Shown here piece after piece: positions 44,198 through 54,451 of a stretch of 64,000 nt of DNA. The translations under genes and the position numbers were made by a program. The notes under the pieces were generated by a model. That model saw nothing but the letters and a program-made list of their open reading frames with translations. It had not been told where the DNA came from and made no database searches. Every line of letters starts with the position of its first letter. Position 1 is the first letter of the stretch. Source of the DNA: Elymus sibiricus (Eukaryota; Streptophyta; Magnoliopsida; Poales; Poaceae); NCBI GenBank assembly GCA_039707655.1, contig CM077668.1, forward strand, positions 66,729,086 to 66,793,085, given 5' to 3'.

Positions 44198-45880
44198 TTC
44201 ACTTTCCCGGAGAAAAAAATAGAGAAGAAGTTTCAGCGCGTTTCACGATACGGATCCGCCGCCACCTCCTGTTCTTCATCGGGAGGGCTGATCTGGAGTC
44301 CGGTCGGGGCTCCGGAGAGGGGGAATCGACGCCGTCGTCATCATCAACCATCCTCCATCACCAATTTCATGATGCTCACCTCCAGGCGTGAGCAATTCCT
44401 TCGTAGGCTTGCTGGACGGTGATGTGTTGGATGAGATTTATCATGTAATCGAGTCAATTTGTTTGGGCTTTGATCCCTAGTATCCACTATGTTCTGAGAT
44501 TGATGTTGCTATGACTTTGCTATGCTTAATGCTTGTCACTAGGGCCCGAGTGCCATGATTTCAGATCTAAACCCTTTATGTTTTCATGAATATATTTGTG
44601 TTCTTGATCCTATCTTGCAAGTTGTGACATCCCCAGATTACTAAACAGTAGTTATGCTAATCAGTCATGCCAAGTCATCATCATTAAGCCCTATAACAAC
44701 AATTAAGAATAACCCAGCTTCAAGTTCAAATTTTAAAATAAAGTCAAAATTAGTAATTATCCAAACAGCAAAATAAAAATGTTCATAATATTTCAAATAA
44801 TCCCAAAGCAATTATAAAAATAGAATCAACATTAATTGAAATATTAAATGGCCCTAACCTATTTAAAACCAGTGCCATTCCAGCAATTTAAAATGCAAAT
44901 CCATTTATGAAGAATTCAAATGGATTCAAATAATTCCCAAACTTTTTGTGGCAGTGCTATTTAAAGCATAGTAATTATGTGGACTAGCTTCACATTTTAC
45001 TAAATCCTTTTTGGCAGCTCAAATAAATCTTTTCCTATCTCTGTAAATAAACAAAAGAGAAAAACGGAAAAACTGGTAAAAGGAGAAGGCTTACCTGGCG
45101 CCTAAGGCCCAACCCGGCCCAGCCCACGGGAACAGTGTCGCCTACCTGCTCCCGCCGCCGTGTTGCGCCCGCCATGGCCGCGCGCGCCTCCTCCGGCCGA
45201 ATGGCGACACGCCGACGCTACAGCGGCCTCTGGGGGGATAAGGCCGCCTCACCTGCTCCCCCAGTGTAACGCCCCATGTCATTAGGCTACAGTGATCACC
45301 TTTGATAATGCCAAGTGAACATGTTTAACAGTGCCTAATCATCATTTGCATCATACCTCATTTCAAATTCCAAAATTAAATTGAAATTCAAATTAAAGTG
45401 TTAAATAAAAGTTGCTCAAATTGAAAAATAAAAATGTTCATTAAATAGCAAATAATTCATAACTAATTATGTTCAGGAGAACAACATCACTAAAATTCAC
45501 TAAGTGACTTAAACAACCTCAAACAGTAGCTAACAGCAATATTTTAAGTCATTTTATTTAATCCGTTTTACAATTGAAATCATATTTTACCCAAACTAGT
45601 TTTTGGTGGCAGGAAATAATGCACTGCATTTTATGAGCTAGGTCACATATTTTATAAAAGTCAATTAGTAGCCTAACAATTAGCAAAACAGAATTAAAAC
45701 AGAAAATAGAAAATAGAAAAAGAAAACGGTAGCTACTTACTGACGCTCTGGGCCGTGAGTGCACAGTAGCTTGCGGCCCAGCCCATCCGCACCTTCGTCC
45801 TCATCGCGCTGCTGTCGCGCGCCCGCGCTGACACGGCGGCGCCCGTCGCGGTGTCGCCCATCCGAGCACTCCCCGGCTAG

Positions 45881-46214
45881 GTTAAGTGCTGTCCCGAGCT
45901 GCCCGTCCCCTCCCACGAAACCCTAGCTACCCACCCGCCCCCGCATGCCTCTCTCTCTCTCGATCCCCACCTCGCCCGAGACATCGCCACCGACCTCCGC
46001 TCAAATCCGCGGCCACCGCCTCCCGATCGCCTCTCCGACGTGCCCTACTGCTCCGCCGCGCTCGACTCCTTCGACTACGTCTCGTCGTCGAGCTCGGGGA
46101 CGACCGCACGCTCGGGATCGAACTCGACCCCATCTCCTCTGTCGCCGGCGACCGCCGTCGTCTCCGTCGTCCTCTGCTGCTCCAAAGCTTTCGCGGGCCT
46201 TTCTTGGCCGCTAG
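45881..46214 (+). other. Candidate first exon in solo LTR I
   Basis: A GC-rich block ending ccgctag|gtgagc is open from 45881 to the donor in the phase that joins the exon at 47369 (one base left over). It has no ATG in that frame; an ATG at 45945 is in another frame. The equivalent donors in O (49589) and N (22732, 29385) are preserved, but that frame holds a TAG three codons upstream there. It may be untranslated leader rather than coding. Confidence 0.3.
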
Positions 46215-47368
46215 GTGAGCTCCTCCCTCCCGCCATTCCTCTCCTCGCGCCGCGTAGCTCACCGTAGCAAGCTCGCCGCCGCGCCATTTTCTGTCCGCCG
46301 CCCGAGCTCGTCATAGCCACCGTCTCCGACCGCCGTAGCCCGCGCCATTGGGTTAGATCGATGCGGTACTTCTCCCGTGTTCGAATGAGCCCGAACGCGC
46401 GCCCGAAAACCCACCGCTGCCGCGTTTCCCGATCACGCCGGAAAGCTCCGCCGCCACCCGTCATCGCCGGCGTCGCTCCGGCCATCCCCGCATCCAACCG
46501 GTCGTCCTACGCGACGCACGCCGCTCCGCACGTTCGAACGAGCCCGAGAACGTCCGAAACGGACCACCACAGAGAGAACACGGCCTCGCCGGAATTCGTC
46601 GCCGGCGTGCTCCGGTGCCGGCGACCAGCTGGCGTCCGACGTGGTCGGCTGGGCCCCGCCTATGTGTGGCTGACAGCGGGCCCCGCGGGTCCCGTTGACC
46701 GAGTCAGCGCGGCCCCGCCCACTGACATGTGGGGCCCGCTCGATTAAAACATTTTTAGAAATAAACAAATTGTTAGTTAAATTGTTAATTAGAATTAATT
46801 AGTTAATCACCCACTGACCAGTAGGCCCCACCTCTAATTAATATGTAATTAGATTAGATTTAATACTAATTATCCACTGTCTCAATGACAGGTGGGTCCC
46901 ACTGGACCCACTGTCAGATTTGACTCTGGTCAACCGCACTGTTGATCGATGACGTCAGCATTACATCATGCTGACGTCATCCCACACTGTTTTGGATAAT
47001 CCCGAATTAAATAATTAAATAATTTCAGAAAATGTTTAAAACTTTGAAAATTCATATCTTTTAAACCATAAGTCAGATGAAAATAATTTATATATGTAAA
47101 ATGATCTGAAAAATATGAAGTTTCTGAATATGTGATCAAAACACCTATCCAACACTCCTAGCTAGATGAACATGGAACATTTTGACTGATTTCGATAAAT
47201 GAATAGTGCTCAACCTTATTAAAATAAATCCAGATAAATTCCTAAATTAACTAAATCATTTAGTTTGGCAGTAAAACACCTCTGCATATCATTTAAGCAT
47301 GTCATTCATAGTGATTGCATTTTTGCCATGAATTTATTGTTTCTTCCCCCTCCTTTCTCTCCCGATAG

Positions 47369-49005
47369 ACGCCGAGACCAACGCCATTGCAGCAGAGTTC
47401 GACTACACTCCCGACGAGCAGCCGACTGACGATCAGCCCTTCTCAGCAGAGCTTCCAGGCAAGCAACCCCCCTTGACGCATGCCTATACCACCCATTCCT
47501 TCTCCCTCCTGCTTGCATTAGAAATTGCTACTGTTTTGCTTTATCCTATTCTGATGCATAGCCTGTCCTTGTAACTGTTATTGATACCTGCCTGTTATCC
47601 AAACTGTTTAGTATAGGTTGGATGGTAAACCATCTATGGCCCCTCTCCCTTGTTGTAGTTGCTCCGCTTTAGTATCTGTGCCCCGATCGATATGATCGAC
47701 CGGGCTGAGAACAGCACACCACCGCACACCCCTTAAGTTGCTCGACTCTGCAGAGCTGGCATTGAGTGCCGAGGGTGATTCCTCTTGCATCACTTCCGGT
47801 AAAGCTTCCGTCGTACAACTCCTCGAGTGGGAATCAATTGAGGGTGATTCCTCGGATTCCTCCTCGATACTTGGACACACAGTTACTTTGACCTTTGTTA
47901 CAGGTGGGTCGACCCCGAGGGGTACCCGCGGGGAAATGTGAAGTCGGGTTTGTCAGGAGGGCACCCGCGAGAGATTAATGCGGCGGAACGACAGGGCAGG
48001 CGGAGACCACCCTGGTCGTGACCCGTGTGTTACCAAGTCGGAGCGACAGGTTGTCTGATCGTCTCTGCGAGTTATTAAATACGCCTAACGGAACTGGGTA
48101 TTTGATCTGAGTTGGCCAATGGCCTATACGCACTACCACCACGTGGGATAATGGTTTAATGGGGCCCTCTACGTCGTACGTTTCAGCCAAAAGCTCTTCA
48201 GACATCACAGTTCATCCTTGCGGGCTGATTGTTGGGATTGGGCTGGTTACGTCACTGGGTTGTTCAGTGTCGTGCCTGCGCCCCGGCCAGTCTCGCAACG
48301 TGCAGGAGTGCAAAGGGCGATGGGCCCAAGACCCCTTCGCACTTAGGATTTAGACCGGCGTGTTGACCTCTCTGCTGAGCCTAGGTAGGACTACGTCGTG
48401 TCGATTACCCGAGGCCGGGCATTACCCAGCAAGTGTGTCCGGCCAGATGTAATCGAGCGTGCTGGGTAACAGTAGTGCACCCCTGCAGGGAAGTGATCTA
48501 TTCGAATAGCCGTGTCCACGGTAACAGGACGCTCGGAGTTGTATCCGGATCCATGACAACTACAAATTAATGATGATTCATATTAAACTGATAATACTGC
48601 TCTCGGGATCGCTTTCTCGCAGGGTGTCGAGAAAGGATCTCATGGCATTGCTGTTGTATATCCACATGTATGCTACTATTATCTGTACTCTTCTAATGCT
48701 GCAAGACTCTGAAGATGCTAGTCTTCGATAGGCTAGGCCTTTCTCTCTATTCTGGCTTTGCTGCTATATAGTCCACAGATATAGCCTTTTCATTTGATAC
48801 CAATGCATAAATAGCATAGTTCTGATGTCAGTCTTGCGAGTACTTTGGATGAGTACTCACGGTTGCTCTGCTATTCTTTTCCCCATACCCAATTGATGAT
48901 ACATCAGACGATGGAGCCCAGGAGCCAGACGCCACTGCAGGAGCTTACTACCAGGAGGGTCCCGACGGCACTTACTACTGGATTGAGACAGCCGATCAGG
49001 AGTAG
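47369..49005 (+). other. LTR-embedded exon pair, solo LTR I copy
   Basis: Exon 47369-47458 (90 nt) after tctcccgatag reads DAETNAIAAEFDYTPDEQ onward to SAELP, then the GC donor ccag|gcaagc. Exon 48908-49005 after tacatcag reads DGAQEPDATAGAYYQEG onward to YYWIETADQE and stops. The junction codon is g|ac. Compared with N the upstream exon has the same length and mainly conservative changes (Tyr/Phe, Ser/Thr, Asp/Asn), and the downstream exon is longer by exactly 24 nt. Confidence 0.45.
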
Positions 49006-49690
49006 TTAGGAGGCCCTAGGCAGGAGGCCTTCGCCTTTCGATCTGTATCATTGTTTGTGCTAGCCTTCTTAAGGCAAAACTTGACTAACTATGTCTGTAC
49101 TCAGATATCATTTGTGTGTATGACTTATGTATTCGGGCCCTCGTGCCCCTGGTTTGTAATATTTGCAGACTTATGCTTTTACTTTGAGTTTAGAGTTGTG
49201 TTGTGATATCTTCCCGTGAGTCCCTGTGCTTGATCGTGCACGTTTGCATGTATGATTAGTGCACGATTAAGTTGGGGGCGTCACACCCAGGACGCCCTCG
49301 CCCCTCCTCCTCTCCTCTCCAGCGCTCGCGCGCTCTTCCCCCTCCTCTCCAGAGCACTGCCGCCGCCGCGCCGTTGCGCCACCGCGGCCAACGTGCCCTT
49401 CTCAGAGCCTCACCGTGTCTGGAAGCTCCGCCACGCTCGACCACGTCGCCGGCGACAAGCCATTCGAGCGGAGCCGCATCAATGCGTCGGGAGCGAGCCG
49501 CCCCTTTTCTTCTCGGTCTCCGGCGATCCCCATCATTTCCGGCCGGCCCCTGCGCTCCTAAGCTGCCAACGGCTTTCCGTAGCCACTCGGTGAGCTCCCC
49601 TCTCTCCTCCCTCTCTCCGTTTGGTCCCATGCGTCCTCTAGCTAGCTAGCTCAACGTGGCCGAGCTCGCCGCCGCCGAGCTCGTCGCCGG

Positions 49691-50580
49691 CTACGTTCTG
49701 GTGACCGCACGCCCGTGCAAAGTTGTCCATCGAGCTCGCAAACCCACGTAGAGCACCCCAGCCACTTTAGTTCGAGCTAACGCGCGTTGCCTCGTCGATT
49801 TCGCCGTCGCCCGAAAACCACCGCCGCCAAACGTCGTCGCCGGCAATGTTCCGGCCAGCCCCTGGTCGAACCAATAGCACCACACGACGCGCGGCAGCAC
49901 TAGCTATCAAACGCAAGTCGCGGCGCACGAAATGGTGGACCGTGGCGATTTTCCGGCCATCTCTGGCGTTCGGCCGCCGCAAAAGGCTCGCCGGAGCCTG
50001 TTCCGGCGCCAGCGTCTGACGTGGCGTGGCCGGGGTCCACCTGGGCCACTGCCAATGGGCCCTGCATCCCTGTTGACCACGTTCACTTTGGTCAATGTGC
50101 TGATTGGGCTGGTCTAGTCACTGGCCAGTGGGCCCGTTGACTGGTCAGCTTTTCAGCTGACCGCTGACACAATGCTGGCGTTAGCATGATGTCATATTCC
50201 TTTTCTGGATAATTCGGATTAAATTAAATTAATTCCAGGATTTTTCATAAAATGATTTAAACTTCGAAAATTCGTAGAAAATAATCCGTAGCTCGGATGA
50301 AAAAGTTTTCTACATGAAAGTTGCTCAGAAAAATCCCACGAATCCGATCGTGCCATCTGTTTTCATGTCGGGGCCCTCTAGGTAGGAGAACCCACAACTT
50401 TTCGTCTGTTTTCGGTAGATGAATAGTGCATGCATACCGGTTAATAATTCCAACTTAAATCCTAAAATAACTAAAACGGTTTAGAGATGCATTAGGTCAC
50501 CCCTGCACCACATTTTAGCATGTCATGATCTGTGTTGCTTTGTATGCTGTGTATTTATCTGTTTCTTGCCCCTCTTCTCT
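49691..50580 (+). other. Solo LTR O, intron-like stretch
   Basis: GC-rich then AT-rich LTR sequence between the gtgagc donor at 49590 and the acceptor at 50587. Open frames here are not conserved among copies. Other LTR copies have the same GC-to-AT transition. Confidence 0.4.
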
Positions 50581-50969
50581 CCGGTAGATTCCGGCACCGA
50601 CGTAGCCCCTGAGGACTACTTCATCACCGACAACTCTTCTTTTCCGGCAAAGCTTCCAGGCAAGCAAACCTCCCTTGAGCATGCCTATATCACCTATTCC
50701 TTCTCCCTCCTGCTTGCATTAGAATTTGCTACTGCTTTTGATTGATCCTATTCTGATGCATAGCCAGTTTTTGTAAACTGCTATTGATACCTTACCTGCT
50801 ATCCTAAATGCTTAGTATAGAATGATTGGACAACCATCTGTGGCACCTCTCCTTGCTCTAGTTGCCCCGCTTTAGTTACCAGTGCCCCGTTCGATGTGAT
50901 CGACGGGCCGAGACCAGCACATCACCGCACACCCCCTAAGTTGCTCGAATCCGCAGAGCTAATATCGAG

Positions 50970-51180
50970 TGCCGAGGGTGATACCTCTTATCTCACTCCT
51001 GATGTTGCCTCTGTGGTACAGCTAGTTGGTTGTGGGTTACCGAGGGTGATTCCTCTTTCACCACCTCCGATGAAGCTTCTATCGTGCAACCCCTCAAGTG
51101 TGAATCCATGGAGGGTGATTCCTCCAGGTTCACCTTGACGGATACATCGAGTGGGAATCCAACGAGGGTGATTCCTCGGA
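50970..51180 (+). repeat. Phased GAGGGTGATTCCTC motif array, solo LTR O
   Basis: Copies at about 50974 (one substitution), 51042, 51111 and 51164, spaced 68, 69 and 53 bp. In solo LTR I only two copies remain (47771, 47840). Confidence 0.75.
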
Positions 51181-52139
51181 TCCCATCTTGATGTTATGGA
51201 CACACTGGTACCTTGGCCTTGTTACAGATATTTGATAAAGTTGGTAGGCCCCGAGGGGTACCCGCGAGAGATGTGTAGACGGGTTGACCATGAGGGTACC
51301 CGCGAGATAATTACGTGGCACGGCCGGGCATTCTTGGCCCTTGCCGTAAGTCCACGAGACGGGGCGATGGGGACACATGTTTCGTGGATCTCTGCTCGTT
51401 TCCGCGAGCTCCCAATACACTTAACAGATTTGGGTATTTGATCTGAGTTGGCCACTGGCCTATACGCACTACCACCACGCGGGATAATGGTTTAATGGGG
51501 CCCTCTGCGCCGTATGTATCAGCCGAAAGCTCTGTCAGACGTCCAGTTCAGCATTGCGGCCGGGACGGACCGGCGCCATCCAGCACAGGGGTGGTGCCTG
51601 GCTTCACCCTGCACGCAACGACCCGGAGTGCAAAGGGCGATGGGCCCAAGAACCCTGAGCACTTAGGATGTAGACCGGCAGGGACCTCTCTGCTGAGCTC
51701 TAGGTACGGCTGCGGTGTGTCGATCAGCCGAGGCCGGGCATGACCCAGGAAAGTGTGTCCGGCCAGAGATAATCGAGCGTGTTGGGTAACAGTAGTGCAC
51801 CCCTGCAGGGAAGATATATCTATTCGAATAGCCGTGTCCACGGTAACAGGACGCTCAGTAAAGTATCCCGATCTACTACTTGAATTGGTTACATGTTAAT
51901 TAATTGTAAGCTCTGGGATCGCTTTCTCGCAGGGAGTTGAGGAAGGATCTCTAGGCTTTGCTACAACAAACTGGTTACTTTATGATAGGTTACCAATCTG
52001 CACTCTTCTAATGCTGCAAGACGCTGAAGATGCTAGTCTTCGATAGGCTAGGCCTCTCTCTCTATTCTGGCATTTCTGCAGTCTAGTCCACAGATACAGC
52101 CTTCCTTTGATACCGATGCATAAGTCACTACTGGAATCA

Positions 52140-52440
52140 GGGACTTTGCCATCTGCCAGCTCTTTGCCGTCTGCTTTGGGAAAGCAGACGGCAAAGATCT
52201 GGCTGATGGCAAAGACACTGTTTGCCATCAGCTAGATCTTTGCCGTCTGCTAGCGGATGGCAAAGTTTCTTTGCCGTCCGCTAGCAGACGGCAAAGAGGT
52301 GGGGTGGGGCCCAGTGGAGGCCAGTTAACTGCAACGGCCCACCCCACCTCTTTGCCGTCTGCTAGCGGACGGCAAAGAATCTTTGCCGTCTGCTAGCGGA
52401 CGGCAAAGAATCTTTGCCGTCTGCTAGCAGACGGCAAAGA
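52140..52440 (+). repeat. CACTA left subterminal palindromic repeats
   Basis: Repeated ctttgccgtctgct[ag]g[ct]... units. Several make perfect palindromes such as tttgccgtctgctagcagac followed by ggcaaa. Confidence 0.9.
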
Positions 52441-52867
52441 AAATACCTACTAACGGCCCTAACGGCCCACCCCCCCCTCCACTCTCTCCACTCTCTCAGC
52501 CTCTCCCCTCCCGACCCCGACCCCACGCCGCCGCCGCACCCGCCGCCGCCCCCGACCCGCCCCGGCCCGCCGCACCCGCGACCGCCAACGCCGCCCACTG
52601 CCCCACCCCGTGCCCGCGCGGCCGCGCCCAGACCTGCCCCTCGCCGCCCCGTCGCGGCCCGGCCGCCCCCTCGCCGCCCCGTCGCGGCCCGGACGCCGGC
52701 CAGCCCCGTCGCCGCCCCCTCGCCGGCCAACCCCTCTGCCCCCCTCTAGTGAGCTCCCCCTCCTGCCCCTTTTTCTGTTTTTTTATTATTTTTTCTGTTT
52801 AGGTTTTAGATATTTAGACATTTAGGAGTTTAGATACTTAGATATTTAGGTTTTTAGATATTTAGAC
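52441..52867 (+). other. CACTA GC-rich leader
   Basis: Pyrimidine-rich then cgcccgccgcc-type sequence to 52750, then a short AT-rich tatttagacatttagg repeat. It probably contains the transcription start of the transposase gene. No coding is supported. Confidence 0.4.
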
Positions 52868-53019
52868 ATTTAGGTAGAAAGAAACCTAGAAGAAAGAAAA
52901 AGAAGAAAAGAAAAAGGAAAAAAAGGAAAAAGAAAAAGGAAAAGAAGAAAAAATAAGAAGAAGAAGAAGAAGAAGAAAAAGAAAAAGAAAAAGAAGAAGA
53001 GGAGGAGGAGAAGAAAAAA

Positions 53020-53050
<31 letters not shown>

Positions 53051-53478
53051 AAGAAGAAGAAGAAGAAGAAGAAGAAGAAGAAGAAGAAGAAGAAGAAGAA
53101 GAAGAAGAAGAAGAGGAGGAGGAGAGGAGGAGAAGAAGAAGAGGAAAAAGGAAAGGAAGAAGAAAAGAAGAGGAGGAGGAGAAGAAAGAAGAAGAAGAAG
53201 AAGAAGAAGAAGAAGAAGAAGAAGAAGAAGAAGAAGAAGAAGAAGAAGAAGAAGAAGAAGAAGAAGAAGAAGAAGAAGAAAGAGGAGAGGAGGAGAAGAA
53301 GAAGAGGAAAAAGGAAAAAGGAAGAAGAAGAAAAAAAAGAGGAGAGGAGGAGAAGAAGAAGAGGAAAAGGGAAAAAGGAAGAAGAAGAAGAAGAAGAAGA
53401 AGAAGAAGAAGGAAAAAAGGAAGAAAAGGAAGAAAAGGAAGAAGAGGAAGAAGAAGAAAAGGAAAAAGAGAAAAAAAA
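52868..53478 (+). repeat. (GAA)n purine tract, ~610 bp
   Basis: Almost pure purine on the plus strand, mostly gaa/aga with agg and aaa variants. Longest uniform runs at about 53025-53110 and 53186-53280. Confidence 0.97.
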
Positions 53479-53479
53479 G

Positions 53480-53690
53480 ACCCCGACACCCGGACCCCGA
53501 CCCTGACACGACACCCCGACCCCGACACGACACCCCAACCCTGACATGACACCCCGACCCCGACATGACACCCCGACACGACATCCGACACACCCCGACA
53601 CCCCGACACCACGACACCCCGACACCCCGACCCGACACCCCGACACCACGACAGCCCGACACCACGACACCCCCGACGCCGACACCTCTT
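53480..53690 (+). repeat. ccccgacac tandem repeat
   Basis: About twenty variable copies of a 9-12 bp unit (ccccgacac, ccccgacccc, accacgacac) directly after the purine tract. Confidence 0.9.
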
Positions 53691-54101
53691 CGGCCTCCTG
53701 TTGACCAAAAAGGTGCTCTTCGGCCTTCCAGAGGCCGACGGGGTCATATATTTCCCTATTTTGTTATGAAAAACATCATATATATTTGTGTTGATCGGGT
53801 GGATTTAAATGTGCAGTTCTTTCGTTGCTGCGAGGGTCTGGTGTTCGACGACCTCCCCGTGCGTACGACGAGCTCCGCCCCTGCGTTCGTGGGTGAGCAC
53901 AAATGACATCTCCTCCTCCCCCCTTCATTTGCTCTGTTCCGGTCTTCGTGCCGATGAAACTTGCTAGCTATAGGTGTCAATCATCAGTATGCGTGACCAC
54001 TATGCGTCTCCCGTTCGAAAGGGTTACATCTATAAATATGCATGCATTTGCATATTTATAACCGTGATTCTTTCGAATTGTCCAATGTTATCCATGGACA
54101 G

Positions 54102-54317
54102 CCCGAGTATGTGTAGATTGGGTTCATTTTCCCATATGCTCTACTCCGGATCCGATGCAGAATTTCGTCAGTGCCTCCCTGTTGTTCTCCGGGTACACAT
54201 CCTCTCTGCTTATTGCCGAGACGTGTATCAGGAGAACAGCGGGGAGGTGCTGCCGAAATTTTGCGTCGGATCCGGAGCCGAGCATGGGAAAACGAACCCA
54301 ATCTACACATACTCGGG
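54102..54317. repeat. Large foldback in CACTA 5' leader, arms ~85 bp
   Basis: 54102 onward (cccgagtatgtgtagattgg) is complementary to the sequence ending at 54317. Matched blocks include tgggttc.ttttccca, ctccggatccga.gcaaaattt-like and cctccc. The spacer is about 45 bp. Confidence 0.85.
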
Positions 54318-54451
54318 TGGGATTAGGACCTATCTTTACCTACTAGCGTCTATGTTGCATGGACGTAATAAAACTGACAAACTCTATTAACTGATGAATA
54401 TGGTTTGCTGAATTATGTATATATTTCTTGTGTGTCCAGTAGCTAGGCAAG

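Larger units (their letters stand above)
45265..49285 (+). mobile_element. Solo LTR I (element N family), 4021 bp
   Basis: tgtaacgccccatg ... gggggcgtcaca with an exact TSD cccag at 45260-45264 and 49286-49290. It is inserted into a solo LTR of the same family. Contains the exon pair 47369-47458 and 48908-49005. Confidence 0.92.

Noticed and set aside
44131..44422. Short frames in the S LTR after the TATA as a gene
   Set aside because: They lie in the expected untranslated LTR leader and have no domain.
52854..53747. Long minus-strand frames of poly-Ser, poly-Phe or poly-Leu
   Set aside because: They are translations of the (GAA)n tract in three frames; no start context or conservation.
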